From Leptobrachium leishanense (taxonomy: Eukaryota; Chordata; Amphibia; Anura; Megophryidae), in assembly GCA_009667805.1 (NCBI GenBank), contig CM019065.1, positions 15,698,952-15,762,951 of the forward strand: a stretch of 64,000 nt of DNA, in the 5' to 3' direction. The notes beneath the pieces were generated by a model that saw nothing but the letters and a program-made list of their open reading frames with translations, had not been told where the DNA came from and did no database searches. Positions 10,683 to 21,879 of the stretch are shown here, piece after piece (position 1 is the stretch's first letter; every line of letters starts with the position of its first letter). Position numbers and translations under genes: made by a program.

Positions 10683-12026
10683 ATGCTGGAGCTGGGGGTC
10701 ATTGAACCGTCAGCCAGCCCATGGGCGTCGCCCGTGGTCCTGGTGCCCAAGAAAGACGGTACCACCAGGTTCTGCGTCGACTATCGGCGGTTAAACGACT
10801 GTACCATTACAGACGCTTATCCCATGCCCCGAGTCGACGAGTTGCTAGACCAGATCTCCCGGGGTCATTTTCTGACCACGGTCGATCTGTGCAAGGGGTA
10901 TTGGCAGATTCCCCTTGCCGAGGAGGCGACCCCGAAGTCGGCCTTCATCACCCCATTCGGCTTGTACCAGTTTCGAGTCATGCTGTTCGGGATGAAGAAC
11001 GCCCCTGCTACCTTCCAGCGGTTAATCGATCGCCTCCTCGATGGCCTCCAGGAATTCGCTTGCGCATACCTGGATGACATAGCCATCTATAGCCAGACCT
11101 GGGAGGAACACCTGGACCATGTAGGGACTGTCCTGGGCCGGATTAGGGACGCCAACCTGACCCTTAAGCCGGAGAAATGCAAGGTGAGGATGGCCGAAGT
11201 GCAGTATCTGGGCCACCGGGTGGGGTGCGGGATACAACGGCCAGAGCCCGCCAAGATAGAAGCTATCTTAGATTGGCCCACCCCTGTGACCAAGACCCAG
11301 GTCCTCGCCTTCCTGGGCACCGCGGGGTACTACAGGAAATTTGTGCCCCATTACAGTGACCTGGCCAAACCCCTGACTGACTTGACGAAGAAATCCCTGC
11401 CCCGCCAAGTCCTGTGGTCCCCGGAGTGCGAACAGGCCTTCCGGCAACTGAAGGCCGCCCTGACCCAAGCTCCCCTGCTAGCAGCTCCCAACTATAACAA
11501 ACGTTTTGTTGTTCACACAGACGCGTCCAGGTTCGGACTGGGAGCTGTCCTAAGCCAAGTGGGGGACGACGGGGGGGATCATCCGGTGGCATTCATCAGC
11601 CGGAAGCTGTTACCCCGGGAGGTGGGGTATGCCGCGGTGGAGAAGGAGTGCCTGGCCTTGGTCTGGGCCCTACGGAAGCTCCAACCCTATGTCTACGGTC
11701 GGTCCTTCACCGTGATGACCGACCATAACCCCTTGGTGTGGCTCAACCGGGTGGCCGGAGAAAATGGCCGCCTGTTGCGGTGGAGCCTGGCTCTCCAACC
11801 TTTCAATTTTACCATCCAATATCGGCCCGGTCGCAAAACGGTAACGCAGATGGGTTATCGCGGCAGTCGGCCTGGGAACCAGGGGATTGGGGAGCCCCGA
11901 CTACCCCGGTATGACCCGTTGGGGTCCAACCGGGTGCGTCGGACCTTGGGGAGGGGGAGGAGTGTCACGGAATGGCCCAACACCCTCAGCCAGGGGCGGT
12001 GCACAATGACATTGATATGGCCATGA
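10683..12026 (+). pseudogene. pol: pol: reverse transcriptase and RNase H
   Basis: This frame directly follows the in-frame stop. RT motifs appear in order: VVLVPKKDGTTRFCVDYRRL near the start, TTVDLCKGYWQIPL, FGMKNAPATFQRL and the catalytic YLDD at residues 129-132. The gypsy connection follows (ILDWPTP, FLGTAGYYRKFV), then RNase H with VVHTDASRFGLGAVL, EKECLALV and TDHNPLVWL. Near residue 390 (about 11845) the expected end of the RNase H/tether region drifts out of frame, and the reading frame then runs on into the 3' LTR. RT copies the RNA genome into cDNA and RNase H removes the RNA strand. The sequence is clearly Ty3/gypsy, not copia. Confidence 0.9.
11948..11962 (+). promoter_or_regulatory. 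Polypurine tract
   Basis: GGGGAGGGGGAGGAG lies immediately 5' of the 3' LTR, the standard place for plus-strand priming. Confidence 0.85.
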
Positions 12027-12994
12027 ACACTTAGGTGCGGTGGCACGCACAGAGTTTTGGAGTACTTTTATTTAGATGTGGTTATGTGTGGTGTAATAAA
12101 GTGTCCCCGTTGGTTATTGTGAAATGTGTTCCCTTTGTCTGCCTTGCCCGCCACCATTTTCCGATTGCCTCGTGGTTGCAATCAGATTATTCGAATCGGA
12201 AAATGGCCGATTCAGACCATCCGGTCCGAATCGGCGACTCCCCGATCCGTAATGGCCAATGGGTCTTGTGAGGGCGGGCAGGGATTCCCATTGTATTCAT
12301 AATTTGTGTGAAGTTGATAAATGTAGGTGCTGTGAATAATAAACCCAGATTTACCAGTGCATCCAGCCTCGTCTGATGACTTTATTTCTCCGCCGCATAC
12401 ATTGTCTGAGTATCCCCCGCGGTCTCAGGGTGCGGTGTCCAGCAACGATCCGAACCGAATCGAGCGCCCTGTGCCTGCATCGAGCATCAGGACAGAGGCG
12501 CAGCGTGAAGTCATCGAGTCTGAGGATATTCAACCAGGATCCGATCCGAAAGGCGCGGCCGCGTACCGCGCTTCGGTATATCCAGGGATCGAGATAAGAT
12601 CCGAACAGTCAGCCGCTTCCGTGAGATCCGTAACGTTCTCCGCAACTCGATCCGAAGGTTCATCCGCAAACAGATTCGAAACGTTTCCCGCTAAGATCCG
12701 ATTATTCCTCCGCGGCAGATCCGATCTCCATATTCGGACAGCCGCTCCGCAGACGTCTCCCACATCCACAAGGTCAGTGAACCAGCCGCTCGAGACGCTG
12801 AGCCCCGTGTGGCTCAGTGGTCGGGCTGGTTCTACGCAGGGGTCCCCTCCACCGCCCGCTATCCCTTCCCCAGGGTCACGCCAGGCCGCATGAGACGCCG
12901 AGTGCCACATCACTCGGTAGTCGGGCCAGCGGTAAGCGCCGGGGGCACGCAGATAGAGCACACCCGCAGGCGGACAACATCCCATTCCGTCATA
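11963..12994 (+). repeat. 3' LTR
   Basis: It has the same length and ends as the 5' LTR, followed by the TTATG duplication at 12995-12999. Confidence 0.92.
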
Positions 12995-13059
12995 TTATGA
13001 ATTCCCCGAAATGTGACGAAAAGCAAAAGATCCAAAGAGGATTAGACGCTTTAGATTCT

Positions 13060-13350
13060 AACTTCCATAATAACCCCTAAAATGCCACAAACCCAGGGAA
13101 ATACAATAAAAATAATAAACAATGTGGCATTTAGCTACCCCTTAACCCCTAATATGCCATTAATAAAGGTAAAACATGAAATGAATACACTGTGAGGCAT
13201 GTAGCCAACCCATTAACCACTGCAATGCAATTAATCAAGGAAAAAATAAAATGTATACTGTGAAGGATGAAGCCTACCCATTAACCCTTAATATACAACT
13301 AAACCAAGGCAAAATACTAACGTAACACACAATGTAATGTATAGTCTGAA
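13060..13350. repeat. Degenerate tandem repeat, unit about 65-70 bp
   Basis: Four or so poor copies share blocks such as TAACCCCTAATATGCC, AATAAAGG and TACACTGTGAGGCATGTAGCC. They lie in the remaining body of the CAGTGGCG-ended hAT element. No coding sequence is evident. Confidence 0.5.
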
Positions 13351-13352
13351 CA

Positions 13353-13560
13353 TTAACTACTTCACTGCTGAGACATTTCAACCCTGTGAAAATGCTTAAG
13401 ATTAAGTGCCCGTTATTATTTACTGTTTTATGACTTTTAATTCAAACTGAATATGATCATGTTGGGTATCATTGGAAAGGCCAGAATCTGCCCTTTCAAA
13501 TGACACATAGATCATCCATATATGATGCACAGGGATGGAGATAGAGTGGTCCGAAGAAGT
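13353..13560. mobile_element. TTAA-type element fragment
   Basis: TTAACTACTTCACTGCTGAG resembles the TTAA element ends at 2661 and 59368. Further in, GGTATCATTGGAAAGGCC with its inverted partner CCTTTCAAATGA matches their internal hairpins. No second TTAA end is visible, so the copy is partial. Confidence 0.5.
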
Positions 13561-14191
13561 GTGGTAAGCTGGATGCTGAATTTTGGTGGGGGGGGTACAT
13601 GGGGGGGCAAGGAATAACCTACGGGGGGCAACTGCCCCCCCTTGCCCCCCTGTAGAGTCGCCTATGGTGCTGGGGTCAACCTTGCGGTCCTATATTAAAA
13701 AGATATGCATCTGGTTAAGGCGTCAGTGCACCCAGATATTCTGCCTTTGGAGCCAGGTCAGCAAGTATCATCATACAGTAACCCCTCTGTGGTATTGTGG
13801 AAGAATGCAGGGGTGGACCATGTGGTCCTATATTGAAAAGTTTTTTATCTGGTAATGGGCGTCAGTGCACCCAGATATTGTGCCTTTAATGCCAGGCCAG
13901 CAAGTATCATCATACAGTAACCCCTCTGTAGTATTGTGGAAGAATGCAGGGGTCGACCATGTGGCACTGGTGTATTTTGGCCTAGGCCAACAAGGCCCAA
14001 GCCTAGGGCGGCACTTTCCAGGGGGTGGCGGCCTGCTGGGTGGCCCCACCCCTTAAAAAAAATTAATTATTTTTTTTACTTTTGCAAACTATTTTACCAG
14101 GAAGGAAACATTGAGATGTCAGTAATTTTCAAGTATGTCCTGGGTAGGCAAGGCCTAGGCTTTCACTTTCCAGGGGGCAACAAAAAACCTC

Positions 14192-14800
14192 ACCACTAAT
14201 TGGGTTACTCACAGAGCACCGAAATGATGCCAGCATTTTGGTGTTCTGTAGTTCCCTGCACTTCGGGGAATAAAATTTCCCCACCCTGCAGTGAATTCAC
14301 CATTCACCGCAGCGTCCCCAAAGTGCATGGAGTCGACCGCTGTATGCTGCCACCGCAAACCCATGGCCTGCTGTTTTCAAAAGAACTACTGAACGAAAAT
14401 GTCTGGAATTTACATATAAGATCCTATGATTGATAATAAAAAGTTCTGTTACAGAAAAAGAAGAACCGCTATTAAAAAAAAGGGGGGGAATTTTCTGAAA
14501 AATCACTAAAAGGTACAAAAAAAATCAATAAATAAATAAAGACTTTTTACTGCAGATTAAAATAATAAATGGTTTATTAGATATTGCATAAAAAACGGGA
14601 ATATTTTTAACATTGGAACCTATGGGGTTCGCCTGAATAAAAACCTGCTGATTGAAACCACCGAACATCAGGGCATCTCACTGACATTTATCTGCTGTTT
14701 GGTGTTCTCTGAATAGATTAACCATTACTTTTCTATGGGGATTTGCACTGCCTTCAAACAGCACCGTACTTGCTGGCAGTTCGCCAAACTTGTGTGTGAG
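14192..14800. mobile_element. Repeat of the GGGTTATTCA family (Harbinger-like), partial
   Basis: It begins GGGTTACTCACAGAGCACC and is homologous to the complete copy at 55990-56778, including TACAGAAAAAGAAG-like and TTTATTAGATATTG segments. The right terminal repeat is not clear. Confidence 0.6.
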
Positions 14801-15259
14801 CATATCACCAGAGCAGTGGTGTACTTAGAGGAGTGGCGGAGGGCGGGCCGCCCCAGGTACCAGTGATTATTGGGGTGTCATTAGGGGGTACTAGGAGGTG
14901 CCACTGTCACTGTGTGTCATCTTTGAGCTGTGTTCTCAAACAACGAACAGTGGAGCATGGCGTTTGCATATGGAATAAAATCGAATAGAATGAAAATCCC
15001 CCTCTCCTCCCTCCATAGCTCCTCCCCTGCTATGCAGCAGCTCTAGGAGAGGGGAGGGGGATGTGATTTGTGTCCAGAGAGAGAAGATGACAGTAAACGG
15101 CAGGTAAAGGGGGGGGGTTATCAGCAGAATATGAAGCCCTGTCTGCTTACTGCTGTTTAAAGTGGACCTTTCCTTAACCAGCACTGCAGTGATAGAAATT
15201 TGTCATTGAGCTGCCTGGCTCCTGGTGAGGCTGCTTGCGTGCAGGTCACACTCGGTCCG

Positions 15260-15300
15260 GCCAGTCAGGTGGTACTGAGACTCAGTACCACCTGACTGGC
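15260..15300. repeat. Perfect palindrome, 20-bp arms, 1-nt centre
   Basis: GCCAGTCAGGTGGTACTGAG at 15260-15279 is followed by a single A and then by its exact reverse complement at 15281-15300. Confidence 0.9.
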
Positions 15301-15597
15301 TGAACCACGTGACACGCATGCACGCAGCTGCCTGCCCTTTTGTTAACATGGACTGTCACTCTATTCTGGACTGAACACCCACCGGGAAGGGAATCAAAGC
15401 CACGGTGCACCCTCTGGCAGTGGCACCCCACTGCTGACAAGATGGCTCCATGCACAGGCACAGCCGTGATCCTAACGTGGCCTGGAGGGACCTCCTGCTG
15501 AGTCTGTACACAGTCCCTGCTGACTCTGCACACAGCCCTACCGCAGACAGAGGCCGATAAATGTAGAATAAATAATTGCTGTGTGCTCATATACACT

Positions 15598-16080
15598 CGG
15601 TTTGCTGGGAGTTTTATTGCAGTGGATTCTGATGCACTCATACACACCACACATTGCATTGCTGGGAGTTTTATTGCTGTGAATTCTGATACGCTGACAC
15701 ACACCACACATTGCATTGCTGGGAGTTTTATTGCAGTGGATTCTGATGCACTCATACACACCGCACATTGCATTGCTGGGAGTTTTATTGCTGTGGATTC
15801 TGATACGCTGACCCGCACATTGCATTACTGGAAGTTTTATTGCTGTGTATTCTGATACACTCATACACACTGCACATTGCATTGCTGGAATTTTTATTGC
15901 TGTGGATTCTAATACGCTGACACACACCAAACATTGCATTGCTGGAAGTTTTATTGCTGGGAGTTCTGTGATACACACTGCATAGTACTGTGAGTTTTAA
16001 TGCCCTGGAGATCTGGGATACACTCATACACACTGCACATTACTGTGAGTTTTATTGCTGTGCAGCTTTGTGATACGTTC
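15598..16080. repeat. 57-bp minisatellite
   Basis: About eight tandem units contain GCTGGGAGTTTTATTGC, GTGGATTCTGATACGC and CACACATTGCATT. Unit starts at 15604 and 15661 give the 57-bp period, and the units decay toward the right. Long open frames here are repeat artefacts. Confidence 0.85.
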
Positions 16081-16754
16081 ATATGCAGTGCACGTTTCTG
16101 TGGATTTTATTGTTCAACCAATTAGAGCGGATGTGTTTCAGTATACTTGACATGTGTGGCTGTTCTTTGTAAAAATGCTTGAATTTAAACATTTCATAAT
16201 TTTATTTATCTCAATAGATACATTTGAAATGGTATACAAAATATACAAGTAGGCACTTGATATCCACTTTTAATATAAAGGGAGGAAAAGGCGGAGCTCT
16301 AAGAGGAAAAGTTGGAGCTTAAAGAGGAAGGGTGGGGATTAACCAGGAAGAGGTGTGCCCTTGACAGGAGGGGGTGCCTCAAATTTAAATTAGGGGGTGC
16401 ACGAGTTTAGTCAGGCCTAGGGCAGCACAAAACCTAAATACACCACTGCCATGTGGTCCTATATTGAAAAGTTTTTTAAAGGTAATGGGCGTCAGTGCAC
16501 CGAGATATTCTGCCTTTAATGCCAGGCCAGCAAGTATTATCATACAGTAACCCCTCTGTGGTATTCTGGAAGAGTGCAGGGTTGGACCCTGCGGTTCAAA
16601 AAAATAAAATGATATAAATCTGGAACAGGCGTCAGTGCAGCCAAATATTGTGCCTTTCATGGCAGCAAGTGCCTTCACACCGTAACCCTTTTGTGGTATT
16701 GTGGAAGAGTTCAGTGCTGGAGGTTTTGTGACTGCAGAAGAGGACATCCCCTAT

Positions 16755-17747
16755 CTATTCCATTAATTCAGCATCAGGGGATTGATAGCTGCTGATCCAG
16801 GACTGATTCATTTTTATAAATGTCAGCCGGTCTACAGAGTCGGTGGACAGACGCACTCTTTTGTCTGTAACAAAACCTCCAGCGGCACTGAACGTCCTTT
16901 CGGAAAGCACGCTAGATGAAGGACAACCTAGTAGCTGCATAGCATATTGGCTAAGTTCTGGCCAGTGATCCAATCTCAACACACAGTAAGCCAGTGGATC
17001 ATCTGCTGGAAATGTATCCAGGTCTGCCCTTGCCCCTAGGTAGTCCTGCACCATATTGTGAAGACGCTGGCAATGGGTGCCTACATTAGACGTCCTTGGG
17101 CGTCGTTGACTAAAAAAAATAAAAAAAGCATCAGTCAAGCGGCCCTGGGCTTTACCGCTATTCCTCTGATCACCCGCAGCCTCAGAAGAATGTGGGTCAG
17201 CACTTGGTAATCTACCAGTGCCTGGAAAGGTGTTACACAAGTGTTGCTTTAGAGCTTCCTCAAGTTTTTTCATCCTGTGCTCCCTCTGTGCGGGCAGGAT
17301 GAGCTCTGCAACTTTCCCCTTGTATCGTGGATCAAGAAGGGTTGCCAACCAGTAATGATCCCTCTCCTTGATAGCATGAATCCTGGGGTCCTTTAGCAGG
17401 CTTTGCATCATTAGGGAGCCCATGCAGCATAGGTTGGAGGTGGCATTAGCTTCCGAGTCTTCCTTGTCTATGAGGATGAAAGTATCGTGCACTTCCTCCT
17501 CCCAGCCACGCACTAGCCCTTCTGTTTCTGGGCACACAAAACCCTCCCTTGAGGAATCCCCACTTTCAATGCCCCCACTACTTAAATAGTCCTCCTCCTC
17601 CTGTCTGATCTGAGTAGGACCTGCTGGAATGCTGTCTGCGGAAAGACTGGGGCCTTGAGAGCTAGGGAAGGCCTCCTCTTCCTCCCGCTGCTCTGCCTCT
17701 AGTGCCACATCTATAAATCCCCACAGAGTGTGCTCCAGCAGGAACAC
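16755..17747 (-). pseudogene. hAT transposase, C-terminal part with dimerisation domain
   Basis: This 330-codon frame on the minus strand carries the later half of an Ac-like hAT transposase. An acidic N-terminal stretch is followed by ATLLDPRYK (135-143), a conserved hAT segment. The C-terminal hAT dimerisation domain starts near residue 248, with the SSVLSERTFSAAG block whose E283 corresponds to the catalytic glutamate. The family cuts and pastes its element through an RNase-H-like core with an all-alpha insertion. It continues from the frame ending at 17806, with a frame change between them. The downstream (lower-coordinate) sequence is the element's repetitive 3' region. Similar domesticated proteins are the ZBED family, but the repeats and broken frames point to a transposon copy. 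Confidence 0.85.
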
Positions 17748-17805
17748 TAAAGGAATTGTGTCACCGATTCATGCATTGTCCCTGCTCACCATCCTCGTTG
17801 CCTCC

Positions 17806-18867
17806 TCAAATGGTGACAGTACAGTGCATGCATCCTTGATCATCAGCCACTGCGGGGGGAAAAAAACCAAGTTGACCTGAACCTGTCCTTGTGCCATACT
17901 CACACAGGTACTCGTTGATGGCCCTCTGCTGCTTGTGCAGACACTGCAGCATTGCTAATGTCGAGTTCCACCTGGTGGGCATGTCACAGATCAGACGGTT
18001 TGTGGGAAGGTGGAATTCTCTTTTAATTTCTGCCAGGCGAACGCTTGCAGGGAATGACCGTCTGAAGTGGCTGCAGACTTTTCTGGCCTGGATGAGAAGC
18101 TCTGGCAGCCCTGGGTACTTGGTTAGGAAACACTGTACCACCAGATTTAGGATGTGTGCTAGGCATGGTACATGCGTCAATTTACCCTTGCGTAGGGCGG
18201 AGAGAAGGTTGCTGCCATTATCGCAGACGATCATTCCCAGCTCAAGCTGGTGTGGTGTTAACCATCTCTGCACCTGCCCCTGCAGGGCTGACAAAATTTC
18301 TGACCCGGTGTGGCTCCTGTCCCCTAAACAAACCAGCTCAAGCACAGTATGGCATCTTTTTGCTTGAGCCATTGCGTACACCCTGTCAGGCGTCGGTTTA
18401 ACTGCCACTTCGCCAGAGACAGAGAAGGAGGAGGAGGAAGAGGAGGAAGAGGTGGTGGAGCAGACAGACCTCATACAAGCAGCTCTCTGGAGGTGTGGTG
18501 GATGAACAAGCTCCAGCAAGGAGCCCCGTCTTGGATCCCTCCCAGCTGCAATCAGAGTTACCCAGTGTGCCGTGAAGGAAATGTAACGACCCTGTCCATG
18601 CTTGCTGGACCACGTGTCTAAAGTGACGTGCACCTTGCTGCTGACTGCCTTTCCCAATGACTGGATAACATTGTCTTCCACGTGCTGGTATAGTGCTGGA
18701 ATGGCCTTGCGTGAAAAGTAATGGCGTTTTGGAACCTGCCACTGTGGTACAGTACATTCAGCAAATTCACGGAAGGGAAAAGAGTCCACCAGCTGGAAAG
18801 GCAGCAGCTGCAATGTGAGTAATTTTGCTAAGCTGGCATTTAGACGCTGTGCTTGGGATGGTTGCAA
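17806..18867 (-). pseudogene. hAT transposase, central catalytic part
   Basis: This 353-codon frame contains the RNase-H-like core of a hAT transposase. Visible motifs are HVTLDTWSSKHG with D84 (first catalytic aspartate), IVCDNGSNLL with D216 (second), CLAHILNLV with C235 and H238, and TRWNSTLAML around 299-308. A serine run lies at about 139-148 and the matching GGAGGAGGAAGAGG tract is in the DNA. The frame lies between the BED-finger frame (ending 18882) and the C-terminal frame (starting 17747), each join being out of frame. A near-identical but more damaged counterpart is at 39438-40338. Confidence 0.85.
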
Positions 18868-18881
18868 CTACATTTTTTCTT

Positions 18882-19826
18882 TCACTGCAGCAGCTGCGGC
18901 AACGTAATCTGACTGCGTAAATCTTCAGCTACTGGGATGATGTCACATTGTGAGGAAGGACCTGCTGGTACATCCATTACTGTAGCATCATCCCTGTCGG
19001 TGGAGGTTGTAGGCAATGACATGGCAGGACATACAGTGTGGGTAGAGACAGATGAGGAGGAGGAGGACCTACGCAAAGTTTTGCGCCAACAGGATGTGTG
19101 GCACTTGTTCATATGTCGCCTCAAGCATGTGGTACCCAAGTGTCCGGTGTTTATCCCACGCTTCAGCCTTATCTGACATAGATTACAAATAGCAACGGTG
19201 GGGTCTGCTGCACATTTCTTAAAGAACTCCCAGACAGCAGAGTTCCTGCATGTGTTCTTTGAGACAACAGCACTCTGCACTAGAGCAGCTCTGACATCTG
19301 ATGCCTTCGACTGGCTAGTGCTACGGTTGGTCACAGAGGATGTTGTGCCTCGTGTTTGCTGTGCCTCCTCCTCCTCCCCTTCCTCCTCACTTGATTCCTC
19401 AGTTCGATCTGGCACCCAGGTGGAGTCAGTGACCTCATCATCAATGTCATCTTCACCCCCTATCTCCTCGTCACTGGAGCCAACTTGGCAGTATGCTGCA
19501 GCTGCTGGGGCATCATGAGTGCCAGTTATTTGTGTGTCATCACTGGCACCCCCTTCCTCTTCGTTGATTATACTCCCTTGCTCAACCTCAGAGATTGAAT
19601 CAGAGCACTGTACTTGCTGCGCATCCTCAAGCAGCATGTCACTCTCATTGTAGTCAAACAATTCAGCTGACTCCTCCGTGTGTGATAGCGAGGCTACGGC
19701 AGGAGTAACTGTGAACATGGAGGCTGCATTAGATGCTTTGGCAGCTGAGGTGGACTGTAAAGCACTAGAAGCCTGGCTGGCAGAGGACTCGGAGGATGAG
19801 GATGGCCTGGTTAGCCAATCCACCAA
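18882..19826 (-). pseudogene. hAT transposase, N-terminal part with BED zinc finger (inner copy)
   Basis: The 314-codon frame has a Ser/Glu-rich acidic region (residues 1-190), then a BED-type zinc finger at about 195-243. The zinc ligands are C214, C217, H238 and H243, and the aromatic AVWEFF stands at its start. BED fingers bind the element's ends. Upstream sequence homologous to the start of the tandem copy (start codon near 20007) is interrupted by an in-frame TAA near 19875, so this N-terminus is damaged. Downstream the frame stops at 18882 and the core continues in another frame. Confidence 0.82.
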
Positions 19827-20099
19827 GTCCTCTGTATGTTGCTGCTGCTTAAGACGGCCAGCACCAGTTAGAAATTACAAGCGTGCCCCTGCAGAGGATG
19901 CACCACGTCCACCATGACCAGAGACACAGCCTCCCGACACAGGGGCTGCTTGCCCTCTTATCTGTGTCTGGGAGCGTCTGCCTGTCCTTTTTGTTCTTTC
20001 AGACATGGTGAGTGATTTATAGATTAATATATAAACTCTGATTCAACTCTGGTATAAAGATTTAAATAACTCTGGTATAACTCAGTGAGACACACTGAT

Positions 20100-20867
20100 A
20101 GCTGGCAGCCTGTTACGAGACACAGATCACCTCAATTCACAAATGTTTTAAAGAAATTAGTGAGCCCCAAAATACAGCGTGGTACTGGTTGTGTGACGAG
20201 ACACAGATCACCTTAATTCACAAATGTTTTAAAGAAATTAGTGAGCCCCAAAATACAGCGTGGTACTGGTTGTGTGATGAGACACAGATCACCTTAATTC
20301 ACAAATGTTTTAAAGAAATTAGTGAGCCCCAAAAAAACTTGCTGGCTGCGTGACGAGACACAGAAGATCACCTCAATTCACAAATGTTTTAAATAAATTA
20401 GTGAGCCCCAAAATACAGCGTGGTACTGGTTGTGTGACGAGACACAGATCACCTTAATTCACAAGTGTTTTAAAGAAATTAGTGAGCCCCAAAATACAGC
20501 GTGGTACGGGATGTGTGACGAGACACAGATCACCTTAATTCACAAATGTTTTAAAGAAATTAGTGAGCCCCAAAAAAACTTGCTGGCTGTGTGACGAGAC
20601 TCAGAAGATCACCTCAATTCACAAATGTTTTAAATAAATTAGTGAGCCCCTAAATACAGCGTGGTACTGGTTGTGTGACGAGACACAGATCACCTTTTAA
20701 TTCACAAGTGTTTTAAAGAAATTAGTGAGCCCCAAAATACAGCGTGGTACTGGATGTGTGATGAGACACAGATCACCTTAATTCACAACTGTTTTAAAGA
20801 AATAAGTGAGCCCCAAAATACAGCGTGGTACTGGTTGTGTGACAAGACACAGATCACCTTAATTCGG
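20100..20867. repeat. 81-bp minisatellite in the hAT 5' leader (first block)
   Basis: About nine units share GATCACCTTAATTCACAAAT, GAAATTAGTGAGCCCC and TGTGTGACGAGACACA. GATCAC at 20125 and 20206 gives the period of 81 bp. It lies between the two N-terminal transposase copies. Confidence 0.9.
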
Positions 20868-21783
20868 GATGTGTTGCACTTGTTCATATGTCGACCTCAA
20901 GCACGTGGTACCCAAGTGTCCGGTGTTTATCCCACGCTTCAGCTTCATCTGACATAGATTACAAATAGCAACGGTGGGGTCTGCTGCACATTTCTTAAAG
21001 AACTCCCAGACAGCAGAGTTCCTGCATGTGTTCTTTGAGACAACAGCGCTCTGCACCGGAGCAGCTCTGACATCTGATGCCTTGGACTGGCTAGTGCTAC
21101 GGTTGGTCACAGAGGATGTTGTGCCTCATGTTTGCTCATGCCTCCTCCTCCTCCCCTTCCTCCTCACTTGATTCCTCAGTTCGATCTGGCACCCAGGTGG
21201 AGTCAGTGACCTCATCATCAATGTCATCTTCACCCCCTATCTCCTCGTCACTGGAGCCAACTTGGCAGTATGCTGCAGCTGCTGGGGCAACATGAGTGCC
21301 AGTTATTTGTGTGTCATCACTGGCACCCCCTTCCTCTAGGTTGATTATACTCCCTTGCTCAACCTCAGAGATTGAATCAGAGCACTGTACTTGCTGCGCA
21401 TCCTCAAGCAGCATGTCACTCTCATTGTAGTCAAACAATTCAGCTGACTCCTCCGTGTGTGATAGCGAGGCTATGGCAGGAGTAGCTGTGGACATGGAGG
21501 CTGCATTAGATGCTTTGGCAGCTGAGGTGGACTGCAAAGCACTAGAAGCCTGGCTGGCAGAGGACTCGGAGGATGAGGATGGCCTGGTTAGCCAATCCAC
21601 CAAGTCCTCTGTATGTTGCTGCTGCTTAAGACGGCCAGCACCAGTTAGAAAGGACAAGCGTGCCCCTGCAGAGGATGCACCATGTCCACCACGACCAGAG
21701 ACACAGCCTCCCGATACAGGGGCTGCTTGCCCTCTTATCTGTGTCTGGGAGCGTCTGCCTGTCCTTTTTGTTCTTTCAGACAT
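20868..21783 (-). pseudogene. hAT transposase N-terminal part, tandem duplicate
   Basis: 20868-21783 repeats 19092-20007 at high identity. The duplicate frame 21136-21783 (215 codons) starts with a methionine 5' of the acidic region and lacks the TAA seen in the inner copy, but it shifts frame near 21136. The BED-finger part is in the frame 20859-21110. The duplicate is cut at the BED finger and has no catalytic core of its own. The duplication includes part of the leader minisatellite. Confidence 0.82.
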
Positions 21784-21879
21784 GGTGAGTGATTTATAGA
21801 TTAATATATAAACTCTGATTCAACTCTGGTATAACGATTTAGAGAACTCTGTTATACCTCAGTGAGACACACTGATAGC

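Larger units (their letters stand above)
6323..12994 (+). mobile_element. Ty3/gypsy LTR retrotransposon of Gmr1-like type (INT before RT)
   Basis: This 6.67-kb element has two 1032-bp LTRs and an exact 5-bp duplication TTATG (6318-6322 and 12995-12999). It also has a tRNA-Leu-type primer site and a purine tract before the 3' LTR. The coding order read from the frames is capsid/zinc knuckle, protease, integrase, reverse transcriptase, RNase H. The RT and integrase motifs are gypsy-like but the order is the one seen in Ty1/copia; the Gmr1 lineage of Ty3/gypsy elements is known for this. The frames are broken in several places, so this copy is not intact, although its LTRs are almost identical. 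Confidence 0.9.
5999..13666. mobile_element. hAT-type element (CAGTGGCGACTCTA ends), host of the LTR retrotransposon
   Basis: It begins CAGTGGCGACTCTAGG and ends with the inverted TAGAGTCGCCTATG. The exact 8-bp duplication GTGCTGGG is at 5991-5998 and 13667-13674. The flanks rejoin the outer hAT 3' repeat. Without the LTR element only about 1 kb of its own sequence remains (5999-6322 and 13000-13666), with no transposase, so it is non-autonomous. Confidence 0.85.
13965..16448. mobile_element. hAT-type element (CAGTGGTGTATTT ends)
   Basis: It starts CACTGGTGTATTTTGG and ends with the inverted CCTAAATACACCACTG. The exact 8-bp duplication CCATGTGG is at 13957-13964 and 16449-16456, and the flanks rejoin the outer hAT repeat. 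It is 2484 bp long and lacks a recognisable transposase. It carries a Harbinger-like segment (14192-14800), a second CAGTGGTGTACTTAG-type end near 14814, a perfect palindrome and a 57-bp minisatellite. Confidence 0.85.

Noticed and set aside
6323..12994. An endogenous retrovirus with an envelope gene
   Set aside because: No envelope-like frame exists between RNase H and the 3' LTR; the space is only about 100 bp.
15282..15978. Cysteine-rich repeated frames (VCMSASESTAIKLPAMQC type)
   Set aside because: They are translations of the 57-bp minisatellite, whose period is divisible by three.
16385..16747. 120-codon minus-strand frame
   Set aside because: It lies in the repeated hAT 3' region and has equivalents in other copies at shifted frames; it is a repeat artefact.
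16755..19826. A domesticated ZBED-type host gene
   Set aside because: The frames are broken and there is an in-frame stop in the N-terminus, a repeat leader, a hAT terminus and a second degraded copy, all fitting a transposon remnant.
19198..19917. Plus-strand frames across the hAT transposase
   Set aside because: They are antisense shadows of the BED-finger coding sequence; the minus strand shows the motifs.
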